Under the pieces are notes generated by a model. It was not told the DNA's origin and did not search any database. It was given only the letters and a program-made list of their open reading frames with translations. Made by a program: the position numbers and the translations under genes. Shown piece by piece: positions 46,383 to 56,159 of a stretch of DNA of 64,000 nt (position 1 is its first letter; every line of letters begins with the position of its first letter). The DNA lies in NCBI RefSeq assembly GCF_002994745.2, contig NC_037090.1:40481001-40545000 (forward strand). Direction: 5' to 3'. Origin of the DNA: Rosa chinensis. Taxonomy: Eukaryota > Streptophyta > Magnoliopsida > Rosales > Rosaceae.

Positions 46383-46859
46383 GTTAGTGTTTGCAGAATC
46401 AATTTATATAAACACTTCATCTCACTTCTCTAGAACGCTTGAACAAAAATGACAAAGGGGTGGGTCTCGTACGTTACACCATCTCCATCAACTCCATGCC
46501 CGGCTAAGGTAGTCCTGTCCCTGTTCTGTTACTGTTTACTATTCATAAAAAAAAAATAGTGAGCTGTCGGTATATAATTCTTTGGTCAAACAGAGCCCAA
46601 GAGCCCCAAGGCCAATCTTTTTGACGTCTTAATATATAGGGATTATGTCCATTTATCCCATTTTTAGATATTTTTTTCCCACTTACCCCATTAAGTTTTT
46701 TTAATTCCCTCTTACCCAAAACACTCTAAGGAGGTCTTCCCTAATACCCCATTAAGATTTTATTTTTTATTTTTTATTTTTTTTAATACCATTTTACCCT
46801 CACCCTTTGTTACTTAGAGAGAGAGAAAGAAAAAAAAATGGAAGAAAGAGAAACCATAG

Positions 46860-47000
46860 AAGACTTTGTCGGAGCTCCGTCACCGGCCGCCGGAGTCCCG
46901 TCATCGGCTGTTGAATTCCGGTCACCGGTCGCCGGATTCAGGCCAACTTTCGCCGGATTCCTGTCACCGGCCGCCGGAATCATGTCACCGGTAGCCGTCC
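46860..47000. repeat. Short GC-rich tandem motif (ccggccgccgga)
   Basis: About five diverged units of ~27 bp, each containing tcaccgg(c/t)cgccgga. In translation it gives Ala-Gly-Pro-Ser repeats, not a real protein. Confidence 0.6.
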
Positions 47001-47378
47001 ACAGAAATTTTCAGAAAATCTCATCAGAAAGTTTTTTTGCCCCCAATAGACATCTATTGCCCCCCAATAAATGTCTATTACCCCAATAGTCTATTGCCTC
47101 CTAATAGACGTCTATTGCCCCCTAATAGAATTTTCGGTCGCCGGAATGAGAACTAATCTTCCTAAAATTGGACAAATAAAACTTTGATTAAAGTAAAAAA
47201 AGAAGAGATTATATCAATTTAAAAACGTCTATTGCCCTCCAATTGCCCCTCAATAGACATTCAAAATTTTTTTTCCTTTCCCTCTGCCCCATTACTTAAA
47301 AAAAAAAAAAAAAAAAAATTTGATTTGGTCACCCAAGTCAACAAATCGAAATTCTCTCTCCCTGCCTCAAATATCCGA

Positions 47379-47807
47379 TCAGTCCAAGATGCCAATCTCG
47401 GCTTCCGGCAAGGCGTCCCCGGAAGCTTCTCCAATCTCGGTGATCATCCGGTCGGCGATGTTGCGGAGGTCAATCACTGCATCGGAGGGGATGAGATCGA
47501 GCTCCCGGATGCTACTGGTAGACCTGTAGTTCGAGGTGTTCGGCAAATCGCAGTCATTGTCGGCGAAGAAGTCATTGACTTTGAATTCGGAGCTGTGGTC
47601 GTTGCTATGGTCAACTGAGAAGTGGTGGCTGGAGGAGGAGGAGGAGCAGGGATTGGCGAGGGAGTCTGGCTTGATGGGGGAGGTGTCGTCTTTCCGACTA
47701 CGACGAGGAGGGAACGACTGGGGAGAGAGAGAGAGAGACTGAGTTCGACTCCGGTAGCTCCATCGCCGCATGTCGTCCAAGGTCGTGATGCCAAAGTTCG
47801 ACGCCAT
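47379..47807 (-). pseudogene. EXO70-like gene fragment captured in Mutator-like element 2
   Basis: A 142-codon minus-strand frame. After a Ser-rich segment it reads VNDFFADNDCDLP and YRSTSSIRELDLIPSDAV followed by DLRNIADRMI. This is the pattern of plant EXO70 exocyst subunits just before the conserved core (IR-DLIP.-AV.DLR.IA-RM). The frame then diverges after Met and stops, so only a fragment exists. EXO70 links secretory vesicles to the plasma membrane. Captured rather than native, because it lies wholly between the element's ends. Assignment is from motif memory, moderate confidence. Confidence 0.55.
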
Positions 47808-47817
47808 CGGGGGGGGG

Positions 47818-47875
<58 letters not shown>
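47808..47875. repeat. (G)n and (GA)n microsatellite
   Basis: About 11 G followed by ~27 GA repeats, just upstream (minus strand) of the captured frame. Confidence 0.95.
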
Positions 47876-47877
<2 letters not shown>

Positions 47878-48079
47878 TGTTGGAGAGTTGAGTGGCATAA
47901 AATGTAGTTTGTTAATTATGTCAATGGCAAAACTGTCAGTTTGTTTGAAACAAGGTAAATGAGAATAAAAATTTATTGCTGGGGTAAGTGGGCTAATTTT
48001 GGCAAATTTTAGTGCTTTTGGTCAAGATCCCTAATATATATACCTACTGTGTACAATCGCCACGGACATCACACAAGCC

Positions 48080-48564
48080 TTACCACCTAATGTTGTATTT
48101 TTCTTCTTATAAGGATAAAGAGGAAGACTATTTTTTCAAGTGTGGAACTCGTAAAGTTATTCCGAGTATTGTTTCCTCGCTCCCGAGTGTGTATCTTTCT
48201 TATGAGGTTGCGACCTTGCGACAAAATATAGGACAAACAAAAGTGTAACCTTAATTCCTCTATTTTAGTGTAGATTTAAAGATATGGATGAAGTTATCCT
48301 ACTTGGGATCTAGGTATAATAATCAAGGATTCCAAGCCTTCCACTCGGCTGATCTTTCTAGCATCCTAAATGAAAGCTAATCAGCTTCCATTGATATATT
48401 AAAATTTCAATCCCGAACCCATGCTTGTTTCAGGGATCACTAACCTATACAACCATTAGAACTGCTTAGACAGCAAGATTTGAGGCATCCTACCAAATTA
48501 AGTTCAAAGTTTTGGTTCAATGCCCGGGATGTTTGAGTTGAGTTTGTACAGGAGCTGTTGTGTC

Positions 48565-48613
<49 letters not shown>

Positions 48614-48728
48614 AACAGCTTATAACTGCTAATTTGTTTTTCTGGTAATTACATCACATAAAATGATTAATAATGATGTTCAAAGCTTGAAACTCTGGAA
48701 GATAATAACGAACTTGGTGACATGTAAA
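48080..48728. other. Spacer with (AT)n microsatellite
   Basis: No gene recognised; an (AT)n run of ~21 repeats at 48570-48611. Similarity to the 5S spacer stops at about 48079. Confidence 0.4.
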
Positions 48729-48743
48729 AGAGAGTATTTTCAG

Positions 48744-49034
48744 TTTTTTTTTTTTTGAAATAACAACCAACTTTATTAACTAAATACGATTACAATCGTA
48801 TATAAGGGCATCCAGTATAAAGTCTGGAGCATGAGTAAACCAATCAATATGGATATTGGAATCAAAACTAAAACCAGCTAGACGATGAGCCACCACGTTG
48901 GCCTGTCGAGGAGCAAAACAGACTGTAACCTCCCCTAGAGCATGCAGTAGGCCTTTAATATCAAAGATCAGAGCTGCGAACTCGGACAGATCCTCAGTTG
49001 GGGAATTTATGGCATGAATGGCATTTAGACAATC
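48744..49034 (-). mobile_element. 5'-truncated LINE insertion (RNase H end) with 15-bp duplication
   Basis: A 291-bp insertion with a poly(A) tail (12 T on the plus strand at 48744), exactly flanked by AGAGAGTATTTTCAG at 48729-48743 and 49035-49049. On the minus strand it encodes CFAPRQANVVAHRLAGFSF, the C-terminal RNase H signature of plant L1 elements (QAN.VAH.LA). Poly(A), strong 5' truncation and a long exact duplication are the signs of LINE target-primed insertion. Confidence 0.92.
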
Positions 49035-49049
49035 AGAGAGTATTTTCAG

Positions 49050-49956
49050 TTGTTGACACCTTCAGGTGCTCAAATACCTTACTTATCTTTTTAAAGAAGG
49101 AACAAGTAGAAAATTGATTCTTCTGGTACCAAAAATTCTTGAACTGTTATGAAGAGGTTGATTATTATGCTCTCATATTACAAAGTAACAAAATTGTTTT
49201 CCTTTGCTTTCACATCAGGTATGGAATGGTATCACCAACTAAGATAGGAAGAAAATCACCAACTAAGATAGGAAGAAAAATCAGCAAAAAGGCTGGTGAC
49301 ACTACAAAAAAGAATTCCTTTGGCTTCAGTAGTTATCTAAGGCAATGCCCCTATTACTAGAGGTTGTATCCCGGAGTGGAATACTGGGTTTAAAATCAAC
49401 ATTGTGTTGGCTTCTTTTCATAAAAATTAAATAGAAGCTGCTTGACCTTTGCTATCCAAGAAAGCAGCTCTAGGACCTCTGAAACATCAACAGAACTGAA
49501 GTCACCGTTCTTGAAACATGGTTACTGTTAAATGGTTGATCATATGCATTCTTACCAAGAATAAGCCTTAACTGAAGGTAACTCACATATGCTGTCAATT
49601 GTGAGAACTTTACTTTAGTAGCATTGTCTGAAACCACAATCAGAATTAAGGAAATATTCAGATAGTATAGTACGAAGTGATAACAATCAATATAATTGAA
49701 TGCTCATTCTAAAACAGCACCGACTAATTTCCCAAACTTGGTTCCTTTCCGTCAAATATAAAGTGTTGCTAACAAAAAATTAACCTCTGCTGCATTTGTT
49801 AAGTTGGAATCAGTACTTGTAATTTAATAAATATTTTGTTCTTTGAAATACTTCTACACAAGAAGGCTGTTCTCTAGTCAAAAAATGACTTTCCATCGTA
49901 CCCTTAAAAAGGGCAGGCTAAAAGAAAAAGATTATGGAAACTTATAGTAACCGAGA
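49050..49956. other. Spacer, includes likely 3' flank of the ABC1 kinase gene
   Basis: A 24-bp direct duplication (aactaagataggaagaaaa core) at 49229-49276. The frame 49139-49360 has no known domain. The last bases before 49957 would be the 3' UTR of the minus-strand gene. Confidence 0.35.
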
Positions 49957-50263
49957 TCAAAATTTATCACATTCTGGATTCAACTTTGGGGAAAGACCAT
50001 ATAGTGCATATTTGGCATAGGCTAGTATCCTGACTCTTTGTGAAGCGCCCAACTTACTAGCAATAGACCTCAATGCTCCGCTGAATATAGAGAGAATGAT
50101 ATAAGAGTAGAGGATGTGAAAAGTATCACAGCATCTTATAAAGAGAGCTGAGGTTGTGCTCATAGCTTACTCTGTACGCAATATTGTGAGGAAGTCAGAT
50201 GGCAAAGATTCCATAAATGAAGATATGTTCTCCATCTTTAGGGACTGCAGCTCTTGCTTTAAT

Positions 50264-50458
50264 TGTTAGTGTGAGTCATCGTTCCCTATTAGGAATAGAC
50301 TGCAAGGGAATATATCGTTGTAAATACTTACCTTGTATATGTGGTAGTACAGTAGTACACAATAGTTGTAGTACGATTGTAATCTGTTTATATACACCAC
50401 AGATTGGGTGTAATAAATTATTAGAAAATTCACTATCTCAATCTCGTTATATTTGAGT
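50264..50458 (+). repeat. Copia 5' LTR
   Basis: Starts TGTTAGTGTGAGTC and runs to ...tatatttgagt. The end is gagt where the primer site follows at once; a canonical terminal CA is absent, but the 5-bp duplication supports this border. Confidence 0.9.
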
Positions 50459-50470
50459 TGGTATCAGAGC
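50459..50470 (+). other. Copia primer binding site
   Basis: TGGTATCAGAGC, complementary to initiator tRNA-Met, directly after the LTR. Confidence 0.95.
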
Positions 50471-51235
50471 GAAGATCCGAAAGGACTTTGTCTCTTGTTC
50501 TTTCTAAATTCAGTCAGAACCCCGTTGTTAGGGTTTGTTTGCATCCTCGGCATCCGTCAAAACTTTGACTTCGGCGCCGTCATCTCCACTTGTAATCCTA
50601 GGCGTCCGTCAAAGAACAATCACTTTGTCTTTGACTTCGGCGTCATCTCCAGGTTGCTGTGCATCAGATCCAGCATCAGAGTTGACATTCCAAGGCATCA
50701 TATCGGCATCAGACGAAGTTCCGACCTGTTCGTCGCACCCCAGGTCGTCGCTGTCGTCCAGAGTTGGTCGCACTCCGCTGCTATCCCCAGGCTGTCGCCG
50801 GCACTCCGTCGTTTCTGCTCAACACTTCGGCCTCGTCCTCAGTCCAGAACCGCCGTCTCTCATCTTCGACCGGCTTCGTCGTTGTGTTCAAGGCCGCTGT
50901 CGCTCTTCTCCAAGACCGCTGTCGCTCGACCAGTTCACAGATCGGTGATTCCAGATTGATTCCAGTCAGATCTTCAACTAGTCAGATCCATCTCCGGTCA
51001 ACTCGGTGATTCCAGATCGATCTCAACTCGGTCAACTCGGTGAGTCAACCCGCCTCAACTCAGTGAATCAACCCACCTCAACTCGGTCAACTCGGTGATT
51101 GAGTCGGTCAACCCATTCAGCTTAGTCAAACAGGTTCAAAAAAAAAAAAAATTGTTACTATTTTGTTTGGAGACATTTGTTATTATTTCCGCTGCGCACT
51201 TTGGGATTTGTATATTTTTCTAGTGTATTATTGCA
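50471..51235 (+). other. Copia untranslated leader
   Basis: About 765 bases between primer site and the gag ATG. Contains several short repeats of caactcggtga-type sequence (50995-51110) and a run of 13 A at 51138. The small frames here (50453-50959, 50535-50948) look non-coding. Confidence 0.7.
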
Positions 51236-52705
51236 ATGGGTGGTGATGACAGTGAAGGTCAGAGTTCTAAGACCAATGAGGTCCAGAGGGTTGAAGTCTC
51301 TGTCAAGAACTCAGAAGGTGGTTCTTTTGGGGGTACCAAACTCACTGGTGCTAATTTCCGAACATGGAAGAAGATTATGTCTGTTTATCTCCGTGGGATA
51401 CACAAAATGGGGCATGTGACTGGAACAATCAAGGCTCCTAGTGAAGATAATGTGGAGGCCTATACTAAGTGGGAAGATGATGATGGGTTTGTCATGTCAA
51501 TTCTATTTCGAGCCATGACTGATGATGTGCTACAAATGGTAGAGGAGTGTGAAACTGCTGAGGCGATATGGAAGACGTTGGGAGATCTCTATACAAATGA
51601 GTCTGATTTTATACAGGTTCATGAATTGATGTGCAAAGCTGCTAATATGCAACAGAATGGGCAACCAGTAGCTGTGTATTTCACTAAGCTGAAGAATGTA
51701 TGGGCTGAAATTGATCAGAAGCGTCCTTGCAAGATCAAGAATCAGGAAGATCTTGTGTGGTACCAGAAAGAGAAGGAGCTAGAACGGGTTCATGTGTTCT
51801 TGAGAGGACTTGATGAGAAGCATAGTAGTGCCAAGGGAGAATTGCTCAGAATGCCAGACCCTCCTAGTTTGAACACAGCTTTTACATACATCCGCAAGGA
51901 TGAGTCTCAACAGGAAAGTGTCAAACATGCACAGGTTGAAGTCTCTAGCCTAGCCATTCAGGCCAAGTCACCGGCCCCTTTCCTTCAGCAGCAGAATTCA
52001 GCCCCTCTTCATCAGCAAGGTTTCCCACAAGGCTTCACCAATCGCGCTCGTCCTCAATGTTCTTATTGCAACGACTTTGGGCATGTTCGAGAGACTTGTT
52101 GGAAGTTGAACCCTCACCTGAAACCGAAAAAGCAAGGTTATCGTCCTAAGGCGAAAGCAGCTGCTGTTCAATTAGTCCAAGAACCAGATTTCTATGGCGT
52201 AGCTGGCCAAGATCATCATACAGCAGGTGGAGCTACTCCTACAGCCTCTATAGCTGGTCGAGGTAAAATTGGTATGGCTTTAAAGGTTTCTCACTTTGTT
52301 GGTTCTGATACATGGATTATTGATTCTGGTGCCTCCGATCATATGACTTATGATAAATCATATTTTACTGAGTTGTCTTCCCCACCAGTGTCCTATGTCA
52401 CCAATGCCAATGGTGAGGCTTTTCCTGTGTTAGGTTCAGGGTCAGTGCGTATTACTCCTACCTTAGAACTTCATAATGTGTTATATGTGCCTGACTTATC
52501 TCATCACTTGATATCTGTCCCACAATTGAACATTGAGTCTAAATGCTCTGTAACCTTTTATCCTATGTATGTGATTTTTCAGGATCTTCTCACCAGGGAG
52601 ATAGTCGGTCGGGGGTATCTGAGGGGCCGGTTGTTCCATCTGGATCAGACATACGCAGGAGAGAAACCAGGAGCACCGTCCCGAGCCTTTGACTTCGACT
52701 TCTGA
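51236..52705 (+). pseudogene. Copia Gag and protease
   Basis: A 489-codon frame from ATG at 51236. Gag begins MGGDDSEGQSS and includes KLTGANFRTWKKIMSVYL and the copia-type capsid region. The zinc knuckle CSYCNDFGHVRETC near residue 275 fits C-x2-C-x4-H-x4-C. The protease active site WIIDSGASDHMT is near residue 363 (catalytic Asp363). The frame continues into the start of the integrase linker and leaves the reading frame by a shift shortly before 52700, ending at a stop. Except for this break it looks sound. Confidence 0.93.
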
Positions 52706-53120
52706 TAAGCTAAGTGAGATTTGGTTGTGGCATCGCCGTTTAGGGCATCCATCTTTTAGTCTTATGAAGAAAACCATGCCTACTCTGTTTATTGGTGTGG
52801 ATGAGTCAATTTTACATTGTGAAACATGTGTCTTGGCCAAGAGTCATCGTGCTACTTATTCTCCTAGTATTTCTAATAAAAGTGTTATTCCCTTTGAGTT
52901 GATTCATTCTGATGTTTGGGGTCCTTCTAGAGAGCCTACTGTATCGGGTATGCGATATTTTGTGTTGTTTATTGATGATTGTACAAGATTGTCATGGGTT
53001 GCTCTTCTTAAAACCAAAGCTGAAGTCTTCCCCGCTTTTCAAACCTTTCGTAATCTTGTTCAGACACAATATCATAGCACCATTAAAGTCCTTCGTTCTG
53101 ACAATGGGGGGAGTATGTGA
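52689..53120 (+). pseudogene. Copia integrase N-terminal part
   Basis: A separate frame carrying WHRRLGHPSF and CETCVLAKSHRATY (the HHCC zinc-binding region), then the first catalytic Asp in SDVWGPSR and the second in RSDNGG. The frame ends at a G run at 53106-53111 where the coding frame changes. A slipped-strand loss in the homopolymer is the simplest reading, but a sequence error is possible. Confidence 0.9.
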
Positions 53121-55609
53121 ATCATGTGTTCCAAGAATTTTTTCAAAACCATGGGATTGTTCACCAAACCACGTGTCCACAAACACCAGAACAGAATGGA
53201 GTGTCCGAACGGAAAAACCGTCATTTACTTGATATGGCTCATGCCCTTCTTTTTAGTGCTCATATGCCTAAGTATCTTTGGGGCGATGCTATACATGCTT
53301 CCTCTCATCTTATCAATCGTCTTCCATCTAGTGTCCTTCAGGGCAAAATTCCTTTTGAGGTTCTCGCCTCTCTTGTCTCCTTACCATCTTTTCACAATCT
53401 TCCAGCTCGTGTTTTTGGTTGTGTTGCCTTTGTCCATGTACCAAAACATCAGAGGTCTAAGTTAGATGCCCGAGCCCTTAAGTGTGTGTTTGTTGGCTAT
53501 GGAGGTCATCAGAAGGGGTACAAGTGTTATCATCCACCCACCAGAAAGTATTATGTCACTATGGATGTTACTTTCTTTGAAGACATGAGTTATTTCTCCT
53601 CTTCAGATACAGCTCTTCAGGGGCAGAATTCATATTTTGAAGAGCTATATCATGGAGAGGGGGAGGAATCAGAGGGAGAAGGAGAAGGCACACAGCCAGG
53701 AGGTATTTTGACGGATCCGGTTGAAACTATTAGCTCGCCTCCTCCAGCAGCAGAAGCACCAGTTTCCATCACTCAGAATGAGGTTGAAGACACAACTGCC
53801 CCTCCTGCCATCGCTTCTACCCCTGACCCACAGCTTCCTGGTACTGAAGATCATCCATTTGAGGTATGTCCATCCACTGATACTAGTAGTAGTGAGTCTA
53901 ATGTTGAGCAATATGTGTTACCACATAGGACCACTCGAGGTCACTCAGCCAAAAGATATGAACCTACTCTTACTGCCAAATCAACATATCCAGTAGCCAA
54001 CTATATGTCCACTAGTAGGTTGTCTAAGTCATATGCATCATTTGTGAATCAAATATCTGCTGTATCAGTACCTAACAAAGTGCAGGATGCATTGGGGGAT
54101 CCAAAGTGGAGGAAGGCTATGGATGAAGAGATGGAGGCGTTGCAGAAGAACAGTACTTGGCAACTTGTGTCTCCACCACAAGGCAAGAAGGCTGTAGGCT
54201 GTCGTTGGGTGTTTACCGTGAAGCATAATGCAGATGGATCAGTGAATCGATACAAAGCACGTCTTGTAGCAAAGGGATTTACTCAGACGTATGGTATAGA
54301 CTATGATGAAACTTTTGCTCCTGTTGCCAAGATGAATACTATTCGGGTTCTGCTCTCGTTCGCTGCTAGTTTAAACTGGCCACTCCGACAATTTGATGTC
54401 AAGAATGCATTTCTTCATGGAGAGTTAGCTGAGGAAGTATACATGTGCCTCCCACCAGGGTATGTAGTTGCTTCTCCTGGTGAGTTTGTATGCAAATTGA
54501 GAAAATCTCTGTATGGTCTCAAACAGTCACCTCGTGCTTGGTTTGGAAGATTTTCACAGTTCATGCGGAAGGTTGGTTACAGGCAGAGCAACTCAGACCA
54601 TACCTTGTTTCTCAAGCATCAACAGGGGAAGGTAACAGCTCTAATTATCTATGTGGATGATATGGTAATCACTGGTAATGACACTATTGAGATGGATAGA
54701 CTGCAGAGACAGCTAGCTTCTGAGTTTGAGATGAAGGACTTGGGTGAGCTTAAGTACTTCTTAGGAATTGAGGTAGCCAGGGGGAGAGAAGGAATCTATC
54801 TGTGCCAGAGGAAGTATGTTCTTGACTTGCTGACAGAGACAGGTTTATTAGATTGCAGACCTATTGATACTCCTATTGAGCAGAACCATGGTTTAGCTGA
54901 GTATCCAGATCAGGTACCTACTGATCGAGCTCGCTATCAGAGGTTAGTTGGGCGCTTGATTTATTTGGCTCATACCAGACCTGACGTTGCGTATGCAGTG
55001 AGCGTGGTGAGTCAGTTCATGCATAATCCGAGTGAGAGTCACATGGATGCTGTTATGCGAATTCTGAAGTACTTGAAGTCAGCTCCAGGTAGGGGAGTAC
55101 TATTTTCTAAACACAACGACATTCTTGAGGTTTGTGGCTTCACAGATGCAGATTGGGCTGGAAATATCACAGACAGGAGGTCGACATCAGGTTACTTTAC
55201 CTTTGTGGGAGGTAATTTAGTTACATGGAAGAGTAAGAAACAGAAAGTTGTTGCACGTTCTAGTGCTGAGGCGGAGTATAGAGGTATGGCTCACGGAGTG
55301 TGTGAATTGTTGTGGCTGAGAAATCTGTTACGTGATCTAGGTTTCATGCTCAAAAATTCCATGCAGTTGTATTGTGACAACAAGGCAGCTATTGACATAT
55401 CACAGAATCCAGTACAGCATGATCGTACTAAGCATGTGGAAGTTGATCGTCACTTTATAAAGGAGAAGCTAGATGCCAAAATCATTAGCTTTCCTTTTGT
55501 TCCAACTGAAGAGCAACTTGCAGACGTACTTACCAAAGGAGTTTCCAGGAAGGCATTTTATGACTCACTAAGCAAGTTGGGCATGGTTGATGTATATGCG
55601 CCAACTTGA
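53117..55609 (+). pseudogene. Copia integrase core, RT and RNase H
   Basis: An 830-codon frame with no stops. It begins with the integrase sequence containing EQNGVSERKNR (the third catalytic acid region), then a Glu/Pro/Ser-rich linker (residues ~170-300), RT motifs FDVKNAFLHG and the catalytic YVDDMVITG box near residue 510, then RNase H with SAEAEYRG and YCDNKAAI and HVEVDRHFI. The TGA at 55607 overlaps the polypurine tract. Intact within itself. Confidence 0.95.
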
Positions 55610-55616
55610 GGGGGAG
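55606..55616 (+). other. Copia polypurine tract
   Basis: TTGAGGGGGAG, directly before the 3' LTR and overlapping the pol stop codon. Confidence 0.85.
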
Positions 55617-55811
55617 TGTTAGTGTGAGTCATCGTTCCCTATTAGGAATAGACTGCAAGGGAATATATCGTTGTAAATACTTACCTTGTATATGTGGTAG
55701 TACAGTAGTACACAATAGTTGTAGTACGATTGTAATCTGTTTATATACACCACAGATTGGGTGTAATAAATTATTAGAAAATTCACTATCTCAATCTCGT
55801 TATATTTGAGT
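55617..55811 (+). repeat. Copia 3' LTR
   Basis: Reads as identical to the 5' LTR over all 195 bases. Confidence 0.93.
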
Positions 55812-55861
55812 TTAATTTCCTTCTCTCTTTAGTTGACATTCCTTTCCCAAGAGCCGATGTA

Positions 55862-56159
55862 CTGCAAGACAGGGTAAAAGTGTCATTAATTTGCTCATGT
55901 AATTTGTCAACATGTTGTATTGGCTCAAGCTTTTGGAATCGTGATAAACCAACCAACATAATCATATTGAATATATGTATATGAATACACACACACAGTT
56001 GGCTACAATATTGTAGGATATATTGATTATGAAGATATAAAAACATATGAAAAAAGTGCATCTGACAAGTGCATCCATGAGTACACACAATCATTAGTAG
56101 ATAGATAGATAGATAGATGAAGGTGAATATAAATTGAAAGAATGAGAAACCAATAGGCT
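55862..56159. other. Intron-like spacer of the ABC1 kinase gene
   Basis: Upstream (minus strand) of the penultimate exon. T-rich on the minus strand, with a (ATAG)n microsatellite at 56097-56120. The first 138-codon frame from 56202 to 55786 mixes this intron with the real exon; its N-terminal part is not protein-like. Confidence 0.5.

Larger units (their letters stand above)
46639..48031. mobile_element. Non-autonomous Mutator-like element 2 with captured gene fragment, duplication TAATATATA
   Basis: A 1393-bp element beginning GGGATTATGTCCATTTATCC and ending (in reverse) GGGATCTTGACCAAAAGC. It is flanked exactly by TAATATATA at 46630-46638 and 48032-48040. Both ends share a cccacttacccc block 40-50 bases inside. 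It shares ends, the cttagagagaga block, ccggtcgccgg motifs and cccccaata arrays with the element at 37820-39381. No transposase frame. The interior carries an EXO70-like fragment on the minus strand, so it is a Pack-MULE-like element. Confidence 0.9.
43794..48079 (-). repeat. Degenerate 5S rDNA tandem array
   Basis: Five repeat steps of about 516 bp plus a truncated first copy. Each unit has a 5S gene on the minus strand followed by a spacer of ~400 bp carrying conserved blocks (gccatctccatcacctcc, atagtgagctgtcgg, cccaaggccaatctttttga, cctactgtgtacaatcgcc). 5S RNA start points are about 44314, 44832, 45351, 45866 and 46382. The last spacer is split by a Mutator-like element at 46639-48031 and resumes at 48032-48079. 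Most genes carry mutations in promoter boxes, so the array looks inactive. Confidence 0.92.
50264..55811 (+). mobile_element. Young full-length Ty1/copia element, duplication TTAAT
   Basis: 5548 bp with 195-bp LTRs at both ends (50264-50458 and 55617-55811), a tRNA-Met primer site, a polypurine tract and gag-pol in copia order (Gag, protease, integrase, RT, RNase H). The target duplication TTAAT is at 50259-50263 and 55812-55816. The LTRs read as identical, implying very recent insertion. The coding region is nevertheless in three frames because of two single-base-scale shifts near 52690 and 53110. It sits within an exon of the ABC1 kinase gene in the opposite orientation. Confidence 0.95.
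49957..55861 (-). pseudogene. ABC1/aarF-type kinase, last two exons, split by a copia element
   Basis: Minus strand. Penultimate exon: from 55861 (acceptor cttgcag) to 55812, then the copia insertion, then 50263 to 50171 (donor ga|gtaagc). Last exon: 50080 (acceptor ttcag) to 49957, stop TGA. The protein reads MSTKERRKLK before the break, then ISSFMESLPSDFLTILRTDG and RSIASKLGASQRVR, then KYALYGLSP. The order P-FLT-LR-DG-LRS resembles the C-terminal helices of plant ABC1-like atypical kinases (mitochondrial or plastid lipid/quinone metabolism). Exon joins stay in frame, so the host gene was sound before insertion. The kinase core would lie to the right, beyond two more retroelements, possibly outside the window. 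Family call moderate; insertion certain. Confidence 0.65.
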
